Shown: positions 1-9,064 of the stretch, piece after piece
Layout of the letters: every line of letters starts with the position of its first letter
How positions within the stretch are numbered: the first letter of the stretch is position 1
Assembly (NCBI GenBank): GCA_947372105.1
Contig: CANBSH010000008.1
Span: 1-61,425, forward strand
DNA length: 61,425 nt
Direction of reading: 5' to 3'
Source of the DNA: Chitinophagaceae bacterium
GTDB lineage: Bacteria; Bacteroidota; Bacteroidia; Chitinophagales; Chitinophagaceae
Notes under the pieces: generated by a model
Database searches by the model: none
Seen by the model: only the letters and a program-made list of their open reading frames with translations
Told to the model about the DNA's origin: nothing
Made by a program: the position numbers and the translations under genes

Positions 1-258
1 CAAAACTTGGAAGAAGTCCTTGCTTCCACAAAACTGCCTGTGTATGGGGCATTATTGAATGGAGAAAATGTATTTCAATCTAAAATGCAAAAGGAAGGCA
101 TCTTAGTCATAGGGAATGAATCAAAAGGCATCCGTCCTAATATATTACCTTATATTAAACATCCTATTACCATTCCAAATTTTGGTCAAGCAGAATCCTT
201 AAATGCAGCTGTTGCAACCGGCATTATTTTAGGGAGTCTAATCAAATCGAATGGCTGA
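1..258 (+). CDS. TrmH/SpoU family RNA 2'-O-methyltransferase, 3' end only
   Basis: The reading frame is already open at base 1, so the start lies outside the window and only about the last 85 residues are present. They carry the two C-terminal SPOUT motifs that form the trefoil-knot S-adenosylmethionine pocket: GNESKGI and, near the end, SLNAAVATGI. Enzymes of this family methylate the 2'-OH of a ribose in rRNA or tRNA; the specific target cannot be told from this fragment. The last 21 bases overlap the end of the convergent permease gene. Confidence 0.85.
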   Translation, partial: QNLEEVLASTKLPVYGALLNGENVFQSKMQKEGILVIGNESKGIRPNILPYIKHPITIPNFGQAESLNAAVATGIILGSLIKSNG

Positions 259-1449
259 AGCAGGGGAAATTCTTTTTACCCATAAAGTAGGCAAGAGAAA
301 GGAAATATAACTTATCACTGCTGTTCCTAACATCACACCTATAATTTGTAAAGGAACTATTTTAATAGGTAGTGTTTTTACAAAATAAGCAGATTCGTCT
401 AATTGAATCCAGCCAAATTTTAATTGCAATAAAGATAGACCGATACCCACCAAACACCCTGTCAGTATACCTGTCCAAGCAATAAAGCTAGCTTGATACA
501 TAAATATTTTTCGAATAAAACCATGACTAGCACCCATGGCAGAGAAACTTCCAATCATCGGTATCCGTTCTAGCATAAGTATAAACAAACAAGTTACTAA
601 ATTGATAATAGCAATTAACAACATAATGGTGATGGCTACATTTCGATTGATGTTTTGTACACCTATCCAATCAAAAATTTGAGGGTAGTAATTGGGGATG
701 GTGGTAGATACCCAATTAGAAGGCAATTGAGATTGTATTTTATTTTTAATGCTATCTATATTATCGGCATTTCTTAATGTAATAGTATAACCATCCACAG
801 TGGGAATGGAAGCATTGTTATTTTGTAATTGTTGTAAATCAATTAGGGGCACCATGACAAATTTTTGATCATAGTCGTCTATTCCTGAATGATAAATGCC
901 TTTGACTTTAAAAGATCTTTGTTGTACTTGGGTACCGTTTAAAAAGTACAATTTTACATTTTTATGCAGGTCGATATTTAATTTGCGAGCAAGAACATCC
1001 GATATAATAATGGGATGTTGAGGGGAGTCAATTATAGTGCTTTCCTTTATTAAAAATGGAATAGGCTCCTGGACGCTTATGCCTTTAGCGACCACACCCT
1101 CTATTTCTTTTTGATATCCAATGACAGTGGATTGATGAATAAAAGGGGTGATGTTTTGAATCAGTTCTTTATTTTGCAGCTTTAAATGTTGAATCAGGCT
1201 ATCGTTTTGTGGCAGAGGGCGTCCATTAACAGATTCGATTCGGATATGACCCCAAAATGAAAATACTTTATTGGAAATGCTGTATTGAAAACCATTGACA
1301 ATGGATAAAGTTAAAATAATTGCAGCCACACTTATACTAGTGGCAATCATGGCTAATTTCACAATGATGCCAGTATAGCTTTTAGAAGTGGAAAAGCTTA
1401 TTTTTTTAGCAATATCAAAAGCGGAAGACAAGGGTTTAATTTTTATCAA
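238..1449 (-). CDS. FtsX/LolC-E-like ABC transporter permease
   Basis: Membrane protein with the MacB/FtsX layout: one N-terminal helix (ending SIVNGF), a large periplasmic domain, then three helices near the C-terminus. The N-terminal IAKKISFSTSKS block is typical of Bacteroidota LolC/LolE-like lipoprotein-release permeases, so a role in lipoprotein export is likely but inferred. An ATG at 1533 would overlap the divergent plug gene and add about 30 residues ahead of the conserved start. TTG at 1449 (used here) or TTG at 1431 fits family length better. The 3' end overlaps the methyltransferase gene by 21 bases. No ATPase subunit is adjacent. Confidence 0.8.
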   Translation of the reverse strand: MIKIKPLSSAFDIAKKISFSTSKSYTGIIVKLAMIATSISVAAIILTLSIVNGFQYSISNKVFSFWGHIRIESVNGRPLPQNDSLIQHLKLQNKELIQNITPFIHQSTVIGYQKEIEGVVAKGISVQEPIPFLIKESTIIDSPQHPIIISDVLARKLNIDLHKNVKLYFLNGTQVQQRSFKVKGIYHSGIDDYDQKFVMVPLIDLQQLQNNNASIPTVDGYTITLRNADNIDSIKNKIQSQLPSNWVSTTIPNYYPQIFDWIGVQNINRNVAITIMLLIAIINLVTCLFILMLERIPMIGSFSAMGASHGFIRKIFMYQASFIAWTGILTGCLVGIGLSLLQLKFGWIQLDESAYFVKTLPIKIVPLQIIGVMLGTAVISYISFLLPTLWVKRISPASAIRFD

Positions 1450-1518
1450 ATCTAGTTTTTTCCGTTGAATATGAATGAATAAAAGTTTAGATTCGTAGCG
1501 AGTAAAATGACCCTGTTC

Positions 1519-2793
1519 ATGCGAGCCTTCCATTTATTTCTATTTTTTACTGGATTTTTAGTTTTTACTGCTACTGCGGGAACCCCTTTGGATAAAGTGT
1601 ATGATAGTAATATTAAAACAGTATTAATCCATCCTATGGGTAATTCTCAAGGACTTCCGATTATATCGTTATCTGCCATGACCCCTTTGATGATTAGCTT
1701 TGATGATTTAAAAGCGACCTATCAAAACTATTATTATTCTGTCACGCTTTTAAATGAAGATGAATCACCCAGTAACTTAAATTCATTTGATTATTTGCAA
1801 GGTTTCAATCAAAATAGAATCACGCAATTTGCTATTTCATCTATTAGTATTCAATCTTATTATCATTATCAATTTAATTTTCCGAACGAAAATTGTCAGC
1901 CTAAACAATCCGGTAATTTTGTCTTAACAGTATATAAGGATGCCAATCCCAAAAGCATTGTTTTTACAAGACGTTTTTTTGTGGTAGAAGAGCAGGCGTC
2001 CATAATGCCTAAAATACAAGAGCCGTTTGATGGCAATATTTCTAGGACACATCAAAAATTACAGTGCATTATTGATACCAAGAAATTGAATTATTTGCAA
2101 CCCGATCAATTAACTGTAAAAGTGATACAAAATTACAGATATGATGATGCGAGGGTGATACATCAACCTACTTTTGTGCGCGGAAATTTATTGGAATATA
2201 ATAATGAAACTGATTTAATTTTTCCTGCGGGAAAAGAATCGCGTTGGTTAGATATTCAAAGCTTACGTTTACAATCTGATCGTGTGCAAAAATTAGAACC
2301 TACTTCTAATGGCACCAATGTATATGTTAAGCCAGATATTTCAAGAGCGGATGGTGCTTATTATAGTTTCAAAGATTTAAATGGTAATTTTTTAATTTCC
2401 AATACAGAGTCTTTAAACAGTGATGTGCAAAATGATTATGCCACTGTGTACTTTACTTATTTACCACCCAATCACTTACCTTATGTAGGGCAAAATTTAT
2501 ATTTGGAAGGGGCACTCACCAATAATGCTTTAGAGACAGGTTCGGAAATGCAATTTGATGCTAGCAAAAGTGTCTATCAAAAAAAGTTATTACTTAAGCA
2601 GGGCTATTATAGTTATAATTATGTTTTAAGAGATAAGATGTCTCCCGATCCTTTGCAAGATTTTTCCCAAACCGAAGGGGATCATTGGGAGACCGAAAAT
2701 AATTACACCATTTTAGTGTACTTCCGTCCCCCAGGTGCTAGACATGATCAAATTATAGGTTGGGGAACCGTGAATTCAAAGCAGAATTGGTAA
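1519..2793 (+). CDS. Type IX secretion system plug protein (DUF5103)
   Basis: 424-residue exported protein that matches, from memory, the DUF5103/T9SS-plug family. In Flavobacterium johnsoniae the plug closes the periplasmic side of the SprA translocon. The signal peptide (MRAFHLFLFFTGFLVFTATA) is followed by several beta-rich domains, and the C-terminal part has the family's GYYSYNYVL and ENNYTILVYFRP segments. An in-frame ATG at 1507 is possible, but 1519 places the signal peptide at the very N-terminus and reduces overlap with the divergent permease gene. No other T9SS gene lies in the window. Confidence 0.82.
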   Translation: MRAFHLFLFFTGFLVFTATAGTPLDKVYDSNIKTVLIHPMGNSQGLPIISLSAMTPLMISFDDLKATYQNYYYSVTLLNEDESPSNLNSFDYLQGFNQNRITQFAISSISIQSYYHYQFNFPNENCQPKQSGNFVLTVYKDANPKSIVFTRRFFVVEEQASIMPKIQEPFDGNISRTHQKLQCIIDTKKLNYLQPDQLTVKVIQNYRYDDARVIHQPTFVRGNLLEYNNETDLIFPAGKESRWLDIQSLRLQSDRVQKLEPTSNGTNVYVKPDISRADGAYYSFKDLNGNFLISNTESLNSDVQNDYATVYFTYLPPNHLPYVGQNLYLEGALTNNALETGSEMQFDASKSVYQKKLLLKQGYYSYNYVLRDKMSPDPLQDFSQTEGDHWETENNYTILVYFRPPGARHDQIIGWGTVNSKQNW

Positions 2794-2839
2794 GATTTGT
2801 AAAGATAGATACGCACTTTTTTAATACCTTGTTTTGTCC

Positions 2840-2847
2840 TACATTTG
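2840..2847 (+). promoter_or_regulatory. -7 promoter element of the SRP RNA gene
   Basis: TACATTTG matches the Bacteroidota sigma-A -7 consensus TAnnTTTG. It ends five bases before the predicted 5' end of the SRP RNA, the expected spacing for a transcription start. No clear -33 TTG at the best distance was seen. Confidence 0.6.
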
Positions 2848-2851
2848 CAGC

Positions 2852-2945
2852 GGCAGGTCTTACACGACCAGCTCCTGCTGAAACTCCCCAGGGTAGGAAT
2901 ACAGCAAGGATAGGCGGTTGAGCGGTGCGATGTGAGTAGCCTGCC
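2852..2945 (+). ncRNA. ffs: 4.5S signal recognition particle RNA (small bacterial type)
   Basis: About 94 nt. The ends pair (GGCAGG at 2852-2857 with CCTGCC at 2940-2945). The apical part has the SRP helix 8 signature that binds Ffh: CAGG (2889-2892), GTA, the GGAA tetraloop (2896-2899), TAC, then AGCA (2903-2906) forming the opposite side of the symmetric loop. A TAnnTTTG promoter lies just upstream and a T-rich run follows at 2947-2959. Two minus-strand frames crossing it are not real genes. The RNA targets ribosomes making membrane proteins to FtsY. Confidence 0.88.
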
Positions 2946-2989
2946 ATTTTTTATTATTTTGGCCATAAGGTCAAACAAAAAACAGATGT

Positions 2990-3640
2990 ATGAAATTTTT
3001 CATTGACACAGGAAATTTAGCTCAAATTAAAGAAGCCAATGATTTAGGTATTCTTGATGGAGTAACCACTAATCCTTCTTTAATGGCTCAAGTAGGGGTA
3101 AAAGGGGAAGAAGCTATTGCTGCTCATTACAAAGCAATTTGTGAGTTAGTGAATGGTGATATTAGTGCTGAAGTGTTGTCGACCGATTTTGATACCATGG
3201 TAGCTGAAGGTAAAAAACTAGCCGCTATTCATCCCAATATTGTGGTGAAAGTGCCTATGATAAAAGATGGCATTAAAGCCATTAAGTGGTTCACGGATAA
3301 TGGTATTCGTACTAATTGTACTTTAGTTTTTTCTGCAGGCCAAGCTATATTAGCTGCTAAAGCAGGAGCTACTTATGTATCTCCATTCATTGGAAGAATT
3401 GATGATAGCAGTTGGGATGGGATGCAATTAATTAGTCAAATTAGACATATCTATGATATGCAAGGTTTTAATACGCAAATTTTAGCGGCTTCTATTCGTA
3501 ATGCTTTACATATTGTAAAAGCAGCCGAAGCAGGTGCTGATGTTTGTACTTGTCCTTTAGATTCCATCTTAGGATTATTAAAACATCCTTTAACTGATAT
3601 TGGTTTAGCGAAGTTTTTAGAAGACGCTAAAAAAATGTAA
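2990..3640 (+). CDS. fsa: Fructose-6-phosphate aldolase / small transaldolase (TalC/Fsa family)
   Basis: 216 residues, the usual length of the compact transaldolase/fructose-6-phosphate aldolase family. The N-terminus FFIDTGNLAQIKEA and the GVTTNPSLMA motif are diagnostic, and the Schiff-base lysine is K87 in NIVVKVPM. In Bacteroidota it most likely works as the transaldolase of the non-oxidative pentose phosphate pathway; members with real Fsa activity are not separable by eye. It lies 44 bases after the SRP RNA and ends in a strong terminator. Confidence 0.9.
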   Translation: MKFFIDTGNLAQIKEANDLGILDGVTTNPSLMAQVGVKGEEAIAAHYKAICELVNGDISAEVLSTDFDTMVAEGKKLAAIHPNIVVKVPMIKDGIKAIKWFTDNGIRTNCTLVFSAGQAILAAKAGATYVSPFIGRIDDSSWDGMQLISQIRHIYDMQGFNTQILAASIRNALHIVKAAEAGADVCTCPLDSILGLLKHPLTDIGLAKFLEDAKKM

Positions 3641-3663
3641 GATTATTTTTTTAATAGAATAGC

Positions 3664-3690
3664 AAGTCCCGAGTCATCGGGACTTTTTTT
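3664..3690 (+). terminator. Intrinsic terminator of the transaldolase gene
   Basis: Perfect 9-bp stem AAGTCCCGA/TCGGGACTT with loop GTCA (3673-3676), followed by a run of T, 24 bases after the stop codon. The next gene is convergent. Confidence 0.9.
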
Positions 3691-3705
3691 ATTTATGATG
3701 TTTTT

Positions 3706-4377
3706 TTATTTCTGATGTTTTAATGCTTCTCTTACAGATAAGGGAGATAATGGAGGATGTGATTTTACAAATGCTTTTACCCATTTAGGATCCTGATAGG
3801 CATATGCACGTAAAGCCCATCCAATCGCTTTGCGAATAAAAAAATCAGGGTGATGCATGCAATTTTCAATATACTTACTCAACAAAACAGTATCCGTTTC
3901 TTTTTTATAACTTAATTGAAACAGAATACTCATTCTTTGTAACCAAATGTTATTGGATTGATTCCATTTTTGGGTGTATTCAGGTATGTATTCAGGAAAT
4001 TTTTTAAAATACAATCCAATCACATGTGAATTGGTAGCATCTACAGTGTCCCACCAACTTTGATGTGTAATCATCCATTCTATTAAGGGTAAGGTTTGTT
4101 TATTCCATAATGCTTTAGAAAATCCTAGCCACTCTAGTCCAAAATAATGCAACTCTCTTTCGGGTTGGTTAAAACAAGTTTTAACAATCTTAGCAATTTC
4201 GGCATGACTTTGAATAGGGTGAGATTTATAAAATGCTTTTGAGATTCTGCGGCGCGTGGGCGTCATGACCCCAAAAAATTCAAATTGATGTAATAAATAA
4301 GCCTTAGCCCCTTTTGCTTTAATAGGATCACTATTTTTTTTAAACTCTTTTCTTATTTCGGCTAACCAGGTTTCCAT
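3706..4377 (-). CDS. DNA alkylation repair protein, AlkD-like
   Basis: 223 residues from the ATG at 4377 (METWLAEIRK). A longer in-frame start at 4503 would run into the preceding gene. The protein is all-helical with HEAT-like repeats and contains the AlkD-family landmarks FFGVMTPTRR, WWDTVDATNSHVIG and FFIRKAIGWALR. AlkD-type enzymes excise N3- and N7-alkylated purines from DNA without base flipping. The gene starts 10 bases after the Gfo/Idh oxidoreductase stop, so the two are probably cotranscribed. Confidence 0.85.
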   Translation of the reverse strand: METWLAEIRKEFKKNSDPIKAKGAKAYLLHQFEFFGVMTPTRRRISKAFYKSHPIQSHAEIAKIVKTCFNQPERELHYFGLEWLGFSKALWNKQTLPLIEWMITHQSWWDTVDATNSHVIGLYFKKFPEYIPEYTQKWNQSNNIWLQRMSILFQLSYKKETDTVLLSKYIENCMHHPDFFIRKAIGWALRAYAYQDPKWVKAFVKSHPPLSPLSVREALKHQK

Positions 4378-4387
4378 ATTTTTTCTA

Positions 4388-5425
4388 TCATAAATCAACA
4401 ATCGCTTTCGTGCTCGCACTTTTGCGAGCCGCTTCCAACACTTTAATAATATGGGCACCTTCTTTAGCAGAAGTAGGAACGGGTGCGTTATATAAAATCG
4501 CATCTGCCATTAATGCATAAAATTGACCATAATTTCCAGGCAAACTAGGAATGATTTTTGAACTAATACTTCCATCATGATCAGTGCTTAATGTACCCCA
4601 TTGGCTTTCGGGTTCTTTTCCCCAATCCTCGCCAGAGGGGATTTTACCTGCTAATAATTCATCTTCTTGAATATCCGCACGATATTTTATGAAACAACCT
4701 TTGGTGCCATATACTTTATAAGCAGGAAGTTGTTGCATAAAAACCATTCCACTCGTTATTAAAATTCGATGTGTTGGGTAGTAAAGTAATAAAGTAAAAT
4801 AGTCATCTACTTTTGTAACACTTCTTGTCATTCTGATATCTGCAAAAACAGAAGTAGGCATTCCAGATAACAACAAAGCCTGATCTACCAAATGAGGTCC
4901 AAGATCATATAATACTCCAGCACCTGGAGTAGGTAACTCTTTATGTACTTTAGGACTTAAAGTGGTTCGGTATCTTTCAAAAGAAATTTGTATATCAAGA
5001 AAGTCACCTATGCTTCCTTCTTGTATCAATTTTTGTAGTGTTAAAAAATCAGCATCGTAACGGCGGTTATGATAGACAGCTAATTTTTTATTCATTTTTT
5101 GTGCTAGCGCTTCTAATTCTAAAGCTTCTTTTTCGGTCACTGTAAATGCTTTTTCAGTAACCACATGTTTCCCTGCAAGCAATGCTTTTTTGGTATACTC
5201 GTAATGGGTATCATTAGGACTATTTACTATGATTAAATCAATAGTGGGGTCCATTAAAATTTCTTCATAAGATGAAAATGAAATAGTTCCTGGGTAAGCC
5301 TTTTCAATATTTTTTTGACTGCGCTCCCAACTTCCTACTAATTCAAAATGGGGGTTTAAATGTATAAAAGGAGCATGGAATACTCTTCCGCTCATACCAT
5401 AGGAGACTAGTGCTGTTCGTATCAT
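4388..5425 (-). CDS. Gfo/Idh/MocA family oxidoreductase
   Basis: 345 residues with an N-terminal Rossmann fold and a C-terminal GFO_IDH_MocA domain. The nucleotide-binding segment is degenerate (SYGMSGRVFHAPF), as in the YhhX/YdgJ-like subgroup. The usual EKP motif reads VVTEKAFTVT, with the catalytic lysine kept and proline replaced by alanine. Followed by GAGVLYDLGPHLVDQAL. It is an NAD(P)-dependent sugar or polyol dehydrogenase; the substrate cannot be inferred from context. The adjacent alkD-like gene seems only a transcriptional neighbour. Confidence 0.85.
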   Translation of the reverse strand: MIRTALVSYGMSGRVFHAPFIHLNPHFELVGSWERSQKNIEKAYPGTISFSSYEEILMDPTIDLIIVNSPNDTHYEYTKKALLAGKHVVTEKAFTVTEKEALELEALAQKMNKKLAVYHNRRYDADFLTLQKLIQEGSIGDFLDIQISFERYRTTLSPKVHKELPTPGAGVLYDLGPHLVDQALLLSGMPTSVFADIRMTRSVTKVDDYFTLLLYYPTHRILITSGMVFMQQLPAYKVYGTKGCFIKYRADIQEDELLAGKIPSGEDWGKEPESQWGTLSTDHDGSISSKIIPSLPGNYGQFYALMADAILYNAPVPTSAKEGAHIIKVLEAARKSASTKAIVDL

Positions 5426-5440
5426 GTATTAAAGGTAAAT

Positions 5441-5476
5441 AAAAATCCCTCCCCGAATAAACGAAGAGGGATTTTT
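5441..5476 (-). terminator. Hairpin terminator after aconitase
   Basis: Perfect 11-bp palindrome: AAAAATCCCTC (5441-5451) with GAGGGATTTTT (5466-5476). It lies between the aconitase stop and the start of the oxidoreductase on the same strand. The minus-strand copy ends in T-rich sequence, so it should end acn transcription. Confidence 0.8.
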
Positions 5477-5537
5477 AGATCTTAATTTTATTTAAGATAC
5501 AGTGGATCCTAGTTGTAGGACAAAAGTAAATAAAATT

Positions 5538-7805
5538 TTATTGACCCACTTGTTTTCTAATAATATTTAAAGCACCACCTGCTTTAAACCATTCAATTTG
5601 TTGTTGGTTATAAGTGTGATTTGCTAAAATTGTTTCACTAGTTCCATTTTCATGGTGCAAAACCAAGCTTAATGGTTGATTAGGAGCGAACTGTGTTAAT
5701 CCAATAATGTCAATGCTGTCATTTTCCAGGATCTTATCGTAATCATTTTTATCAGCGAAAGTTAATGCTAACATACCTTGTTTTTTAAGGTTGGTTTCAT
5801 GAATACGAGCAAAGGATTTAGTCAATACTACTCTTACGCCTAAATGTCTAGGTTCCATAGCAGCATGTTCTCTTGAACTTCCTTCACCATAGTTTTCGTC
5901 ACCGACAACAATAGTTCCCACTCCAGCAGCTTTGTAAGCGCGTTGTGTATTAGGAACGGTATCGTAATTGCCGTTGATTTGACTTTTTACACTGTCCGTT
6001 TTTTCATTGAAATAGTTGACAGCGCCTATTAATAAGTTGTTTGAAATATTATCTAAATGCCCACGGAATTTTAACCAAGGACCTGCCATAGAAATATGGT
6101 CTGTGGTACATTTTCCTTTTGCTTTGATTAATAATCTTAATGATTTTAAATCGGTTCCTTCCCATGCTGCGAAAGGATCTAATAATTGCAAACGCTTTGA
6201 GGTAGGATCTACAGCCACTGATACATTGGATCCGTCTTCAGCGGGTGCTTGATACCCTGCATCTTCTACTGCAAAACCTTTCACAGGTAATTCATCTCCT
6301 GTAGGAGGGTCTAATTTTACTTGCTCTCCTTTATTATTGGTTAAAGTGTCTGTTAATGGGTTGAACGTTAAATCACCCGCAATCGCTAAGGCAGTTACTA
6401 ATTCAGGAGAACCCACAAATGCATAGGTATTAGGATTGCCATCTGCACGTTTTGCAAAGTTTCTATTAAAAGAATGTACGATGGTATTTTTTTCTTTTTT
6501 CTCTGCACCCACACGTTCCCACATTCCAATACAAGGTCCACATGCATTCGCAAATACTTTAGCGCCAATTTGACTAAACACATCCAAGAAACCGTCTCTT
6601 TCAATAGTATATCTTACTTGTTCAGAACCTGGCGTAATCATGTATTCTGCTTTCGTAGTCAATCCTTTTTGCGCCACTTGTTTTGCTAAACTTACAGCAC
6701 GACTAATATCTTCATAAGAAGAGTTGGTACAACTACCAATTAAACCCACTTCAATTTTAGTAGGCCATCCATTCGCTAAAGCAGCTTCTTTCATTTTAGA
6801 AATTGGAGTTGCTAAATCGGGAGTGAAAGGTCCGTTTAAATGGGGTTCTAATTCATTCAAATCAATTTCAATAACTTGATCAAAATATTTTTCTGGATTT
6901 GCATATACTTCAGCATCTGCAGTTAAATGTTCAGCAATACCATCTGCTAAAGTTGCCACATCTGCACGACCTGTTGAATGTAAATAACGACTCATGCTTG
7001 CATCATATCCAAATGTGGAAGTAGTAGCGCCAATCTCAGCACCCATATTACAAATGGTTCCTTTACCGGTACAACTCATTGAGGTAGCACCTTCTCCAAA
7101 ATATTCAACGATCGCACCTGTTCCACCTTTTACTGTTAAGATACCTGCCACTTTTAAGATGACATCTTTAGGAGCAGTCCATCCACTCAACTTTCCTTTT
7201 AATTTTATACCAATTAGTTTTGGCCATTTTAATTCCCAAGGTAAACCTGCCATCACATCACAAGCATCAGCACCACCCACTCCAATGGCAATCATGCCTA
7301 AACCACCTGCATTCACAGTATGTGAATCGGTACCAATCATTAAACCTCCAGGGAATGCGTAATTTTCTAAAACTACTTGGTGAATAATACCTGCACCTGG
7401 TTTCCAAAATCCTAAACCATATTTGTTAGATACGGAAGCTAAGAAATCATATACTTCTTTGCTTTCGCTCGTAGCTACTTGTAAATCTTGTTTGGCTTCA
7501 ACTTTTGCAGAAATCAAATGGTCGCAATGAACCGTACTTGGTACGGCCACTTTGGGACGACCCGCTTGCATAAATTGTAACAATGCCATTTGAGCAGTAG
7601 CATCTTGCATAGCCACTCTGTCTGGTCCAAAATCAACGTAGGATCCACCTCTTTCAAAGTTTTGTAAAGGTTGATCATTATGTAAATGGGAGAATAATAT
7701 TTTTTCAGAAAGTGTTAAAGGGCGGCCCAACAGTTGACGAGCAGCTTCCACTTTTGCAGGCATTGCAGCATACAGTTTTTGAATCATTTCAATATCAAAA
7801 GCCAT
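5538..7805 (-). CDS. acn: Aconitate hydratase (mitochondrial type)
   Basis: 755 residues from the ATG at 7805 ([10 protein letters not shown]); an upstream in-frame ATG would cover the promoter and the divergent small gene. TCA-cycle enzyme that interconverts citrate and isocitrate through a [4Fe-4S] cluster. The three cluster cysteines are visible: C359 in IGSCTNSS, C422 and C425 in ACGPCIGMW. The C-terminal swivel domain carries [11 protein letters not shown]. Length and motifs match the mitochondrial-type aconitase usual in Bacteroidota rather than AcnB. It is transcribed alone between its own promoter and terminator. Confidence 0.96.
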   Translation of the reverse strand: MAFDIEMIQKLYAAMPAKVEAARQLLGRPLTLSEKILFSHLHNDQPLQNFERGGSYVDFGPDRVAMQDATAQMALLQFMQAGRPKVAVPSTVHCDHLISAKVEAKQDLQVATSESKEVYDFLASVSNKYGLGFWKPGAGIIHQVVLENYAFPGGLMIGTDSHTVNAGGLGMIAIGVGGADACDVMAGLPWELKWPKLIGIKLKGKLSGWTAPKDVILKVAGILTVKGGTGAIVEYFGEGATSMSCTGKGTICNMGAEIGATTSTFGYDASMSRYLHSTGRADVATLADGIAEHLTADAEVYANPEKYFDQVIEIDLNELEPHLNGPFTPDLATPISKMKEAALANGWPTKIEVGLIGSCTNSSYEDISRAVSLAKQVAQKGLTTKAEYMITPGSEQVRYTIERDGFLDVFSQIGAKVFANACGPCIGMWERVGAEKKEKNTIVHSFNRNFAKRADGNPNTYAFVGSPELVTALAIAGDLTFNPLTDTLTNNKGEQVKLDPPTGDELPVKGFAVEDAGYQAPAEDGSNVSVAVDPTSKRLQLLDPFAAWEGTDLKSLRLLIKAKGKCTTDHISMAGPWLKFRGHLDNISNNLLIGAVNYFNEKTDSVKSQINGNYDTVPNTQRAYKAAGVGTIVVGDENYGEGSSREHAAMEPRHLGVRVVLTKSFARIHETNLKKQGMLALTFADKNDYDKILENDSIDIIGLTQFAPNQPLSLVLHHENGTSETILANHTYNQQQIEWFKAGGALNIIRKQVGQ

Positions 7806-7835
7806 GGTACTAGTTTTAATTGTTAAAATTTGGGG

Positions 7836-7843
7836 CAAAGGTA
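7836..7843 (-). promoter_or_regulatory. -7 promoter element of acn
   Basis: On the minus strand this reads TACCTTTG, a match to TAnnTTTG. It implies transcription starting near 7832 and a leader of about 27 bases. This argues for the ATG at 7805 as the start of aconitase. Confidence 0.6.
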
Positions 7844-7893
7844 AGCCAAAATCCAGTTTTTTATCTAGATTGCAGGTAGAATTATCCACCGAT

Positions 7894-8118
7894 ATGATCC
7901 ATAAAATGAGAGATTTTTTAGAATTGCATGCCTTTGGGGTTTGTACTGCTATCGGGGAGCGATTAGGCATAGCCACTTCTAAGATTCGTATGTGGTTTAT
8001 TTATATCTCTTTCCTCACATTTGGGTCCCCCGTCATTTTATATTTTGTATTGGCTTTTTGGAGAAGTATCAAAAAGTACATCTTATTAGGGAAGAGAAAT
8101 CCACTAAGATATTTTTAG
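7894..8118 (+). CDS. Small PspC-domain membrane protein
   Basis: 74 residues (or 70 from the in-frame ATG at 7906). The sequence [16 protein letters not shown] followed by one long hydrophobic helix ([20 protein letters not shown]) and a basic tail matches the stand-alone PspC proteins of Bacteroidota. PspC domains in other bacteria take part in the phage-shock/membrane-stress response; the role of the single-domain form is unknown. It is transcribed divergently from acn. The longer frame from 7804 would cross the acn promoter and is unlikely. Confidence 0.72.
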   Translation: MIHKMRDFLELHAFGVCTAIGERLGIATSKIRMWFIYISFLTFGSPVILYFVLAFWRSIKKYILLGKRNPLRYF

Positions 8119-8199
8119 TTCGATGGTAAGTCAAATCTATTAAAATAGAATTGAGTTCAAATAGAATTGTCCCCAGCAAATAATAGGGATAAATCTTTA

Positions 8200-9024
8200 C
8201 TATACTACTGCCTTTCTAAGAGTCACTAATTTTTCCAATAAAGGCTTTAATTTATCTAAGGATAACATATTAGCGCCATCGCTTTTTGCAACACTTGGAT
8301 TAGGATGTGTTTCAATAAATAATCCATTTGCCCCCGTCGCAATAGCCGCTTTTGCAATGGTCTCAATGAGTTGAGGATTGCCACCAGTGACACCACTTGT
8401 TTGATTAGGTTGTTGCAAGGAATGGGTGCAATCCATAATAACGGGTACCTTATTTTCTTGCATCGCAGGAATGTTTCTATAATCCACTACTAAATCTTGA
8501 TAGCCAAAAGTATTTCCTCTTTCGGTTAGCATTATTTTTTCGTTGCCTGCTAGTTTAATTTTATCCACTGCAAATTTCATAGAAGCGCCACTTAAAAATT
8601 GTCCTTTTTTTACGTTTACAATTTTACCGGTGTCTGCTGCAGCAATTAATAAATCAGTTTGTCTGCATAAGAAAGCAGGTATTTGTAAAATATCAATAAA
8701 CTGAGCTGCAATAGCTGCTTCCTCATGCGCATGAATATCGGAGGTGGTTGGAAGTTGATACGTCGCGCCTACTTTTTTAATTAAATCTAAACCGGTGTCA
8801 TCACCAAGACCTGTAAAAGAGTTTGCGCTGGTGCGATTAGCTTTGCGATAGCTCGCTTTAAATACATAGGGGATGCCTAAATTTTTGCAAATCTCACTTA
8901 CTTTATCTCCAATCTCCATTACGAGTTCTTCACTTTCAACCACGCAAGGGCCCGCAATTAAAAAAAAGTTATTAGGGTCGTAACTTTGATTCTTGAATAG
9001 ATCTTGTAAATAAGGAGGCATCAT
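8200..9024 (-). CDS. kdsA: 3-deoxy-8-phosphooctulonate synthase (KDO-8-P synthase)
   Basis: 274 residues, close to the family's typical size. It condenses arabinose-5-phosphate and phosphoenolpyruvate to KDO-8-phosphate for the inner core of lipopolysaccharide. Recognisable segments are FFLIAGPCVVES, YVFKASYRKANRTS, the TERGNTFGYQDLVVDYR block and LFIETHPNPSVAKSDGANML. Two ATG codons are adjacent at the start. It has its own promoter in the gap before it, so it is probably not dependent on the upstream outer-membrane gene. No other kds gene is nearby. Confidence 0.95.
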   Translation of the reverse strand: MMPPYLQDLFKNQSYDPNNFFLIAGPCVVESEELVMEIGDKVSEICKNLGIPYVFKASYRKANRTSANSFTGLGDDTGLDLIKKVGATYQLPTTSDIHAHEEAAIAAQFIDILQIPAFLCRQTDLLIAAADTGKIVNVKKGQFLSGASMKFAVDKIKLAGNEKIMLTERGNTFGYQDLVVDYRNIPAMQENKVPVIMDCTHSLQQPNQTSGVTGGNPQLIETIAKAAIATGANGLFIETHPNPSVAKSDGANMLSLDKLKPLLEKLVTLRKAVV

Positions 9025-9045
9025 ATTTTAGGTGCTTTATGCTAG

Positions 9046-9053
9046 CAAAGGTA
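9046..9053 (-). promoter_or_regulatory. -7 promoter element of kdsA
   Basis: TACCTTTG on the minus strand, matching TAnnTTTG, 21 bases before the kdsA start and inside the 40-base gap after the upstream gene. Confidence 0.55.
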
Positions 9054-9064
9054 AGTGATTACAT

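Noticed and set aside
2748..2978. Minus-strand reading frames of 64 and 76 codons
   Set aside because: They cover the SRP RNA gene and the plug gene's end, have unlikely composition (many Cys and Arg) and no start context.
7804..7893. N-terminal extension of the PspC-like protein
   Set aside because: It would cover the acn promoter and has no family resemblance; the conserved part begins after 7894.
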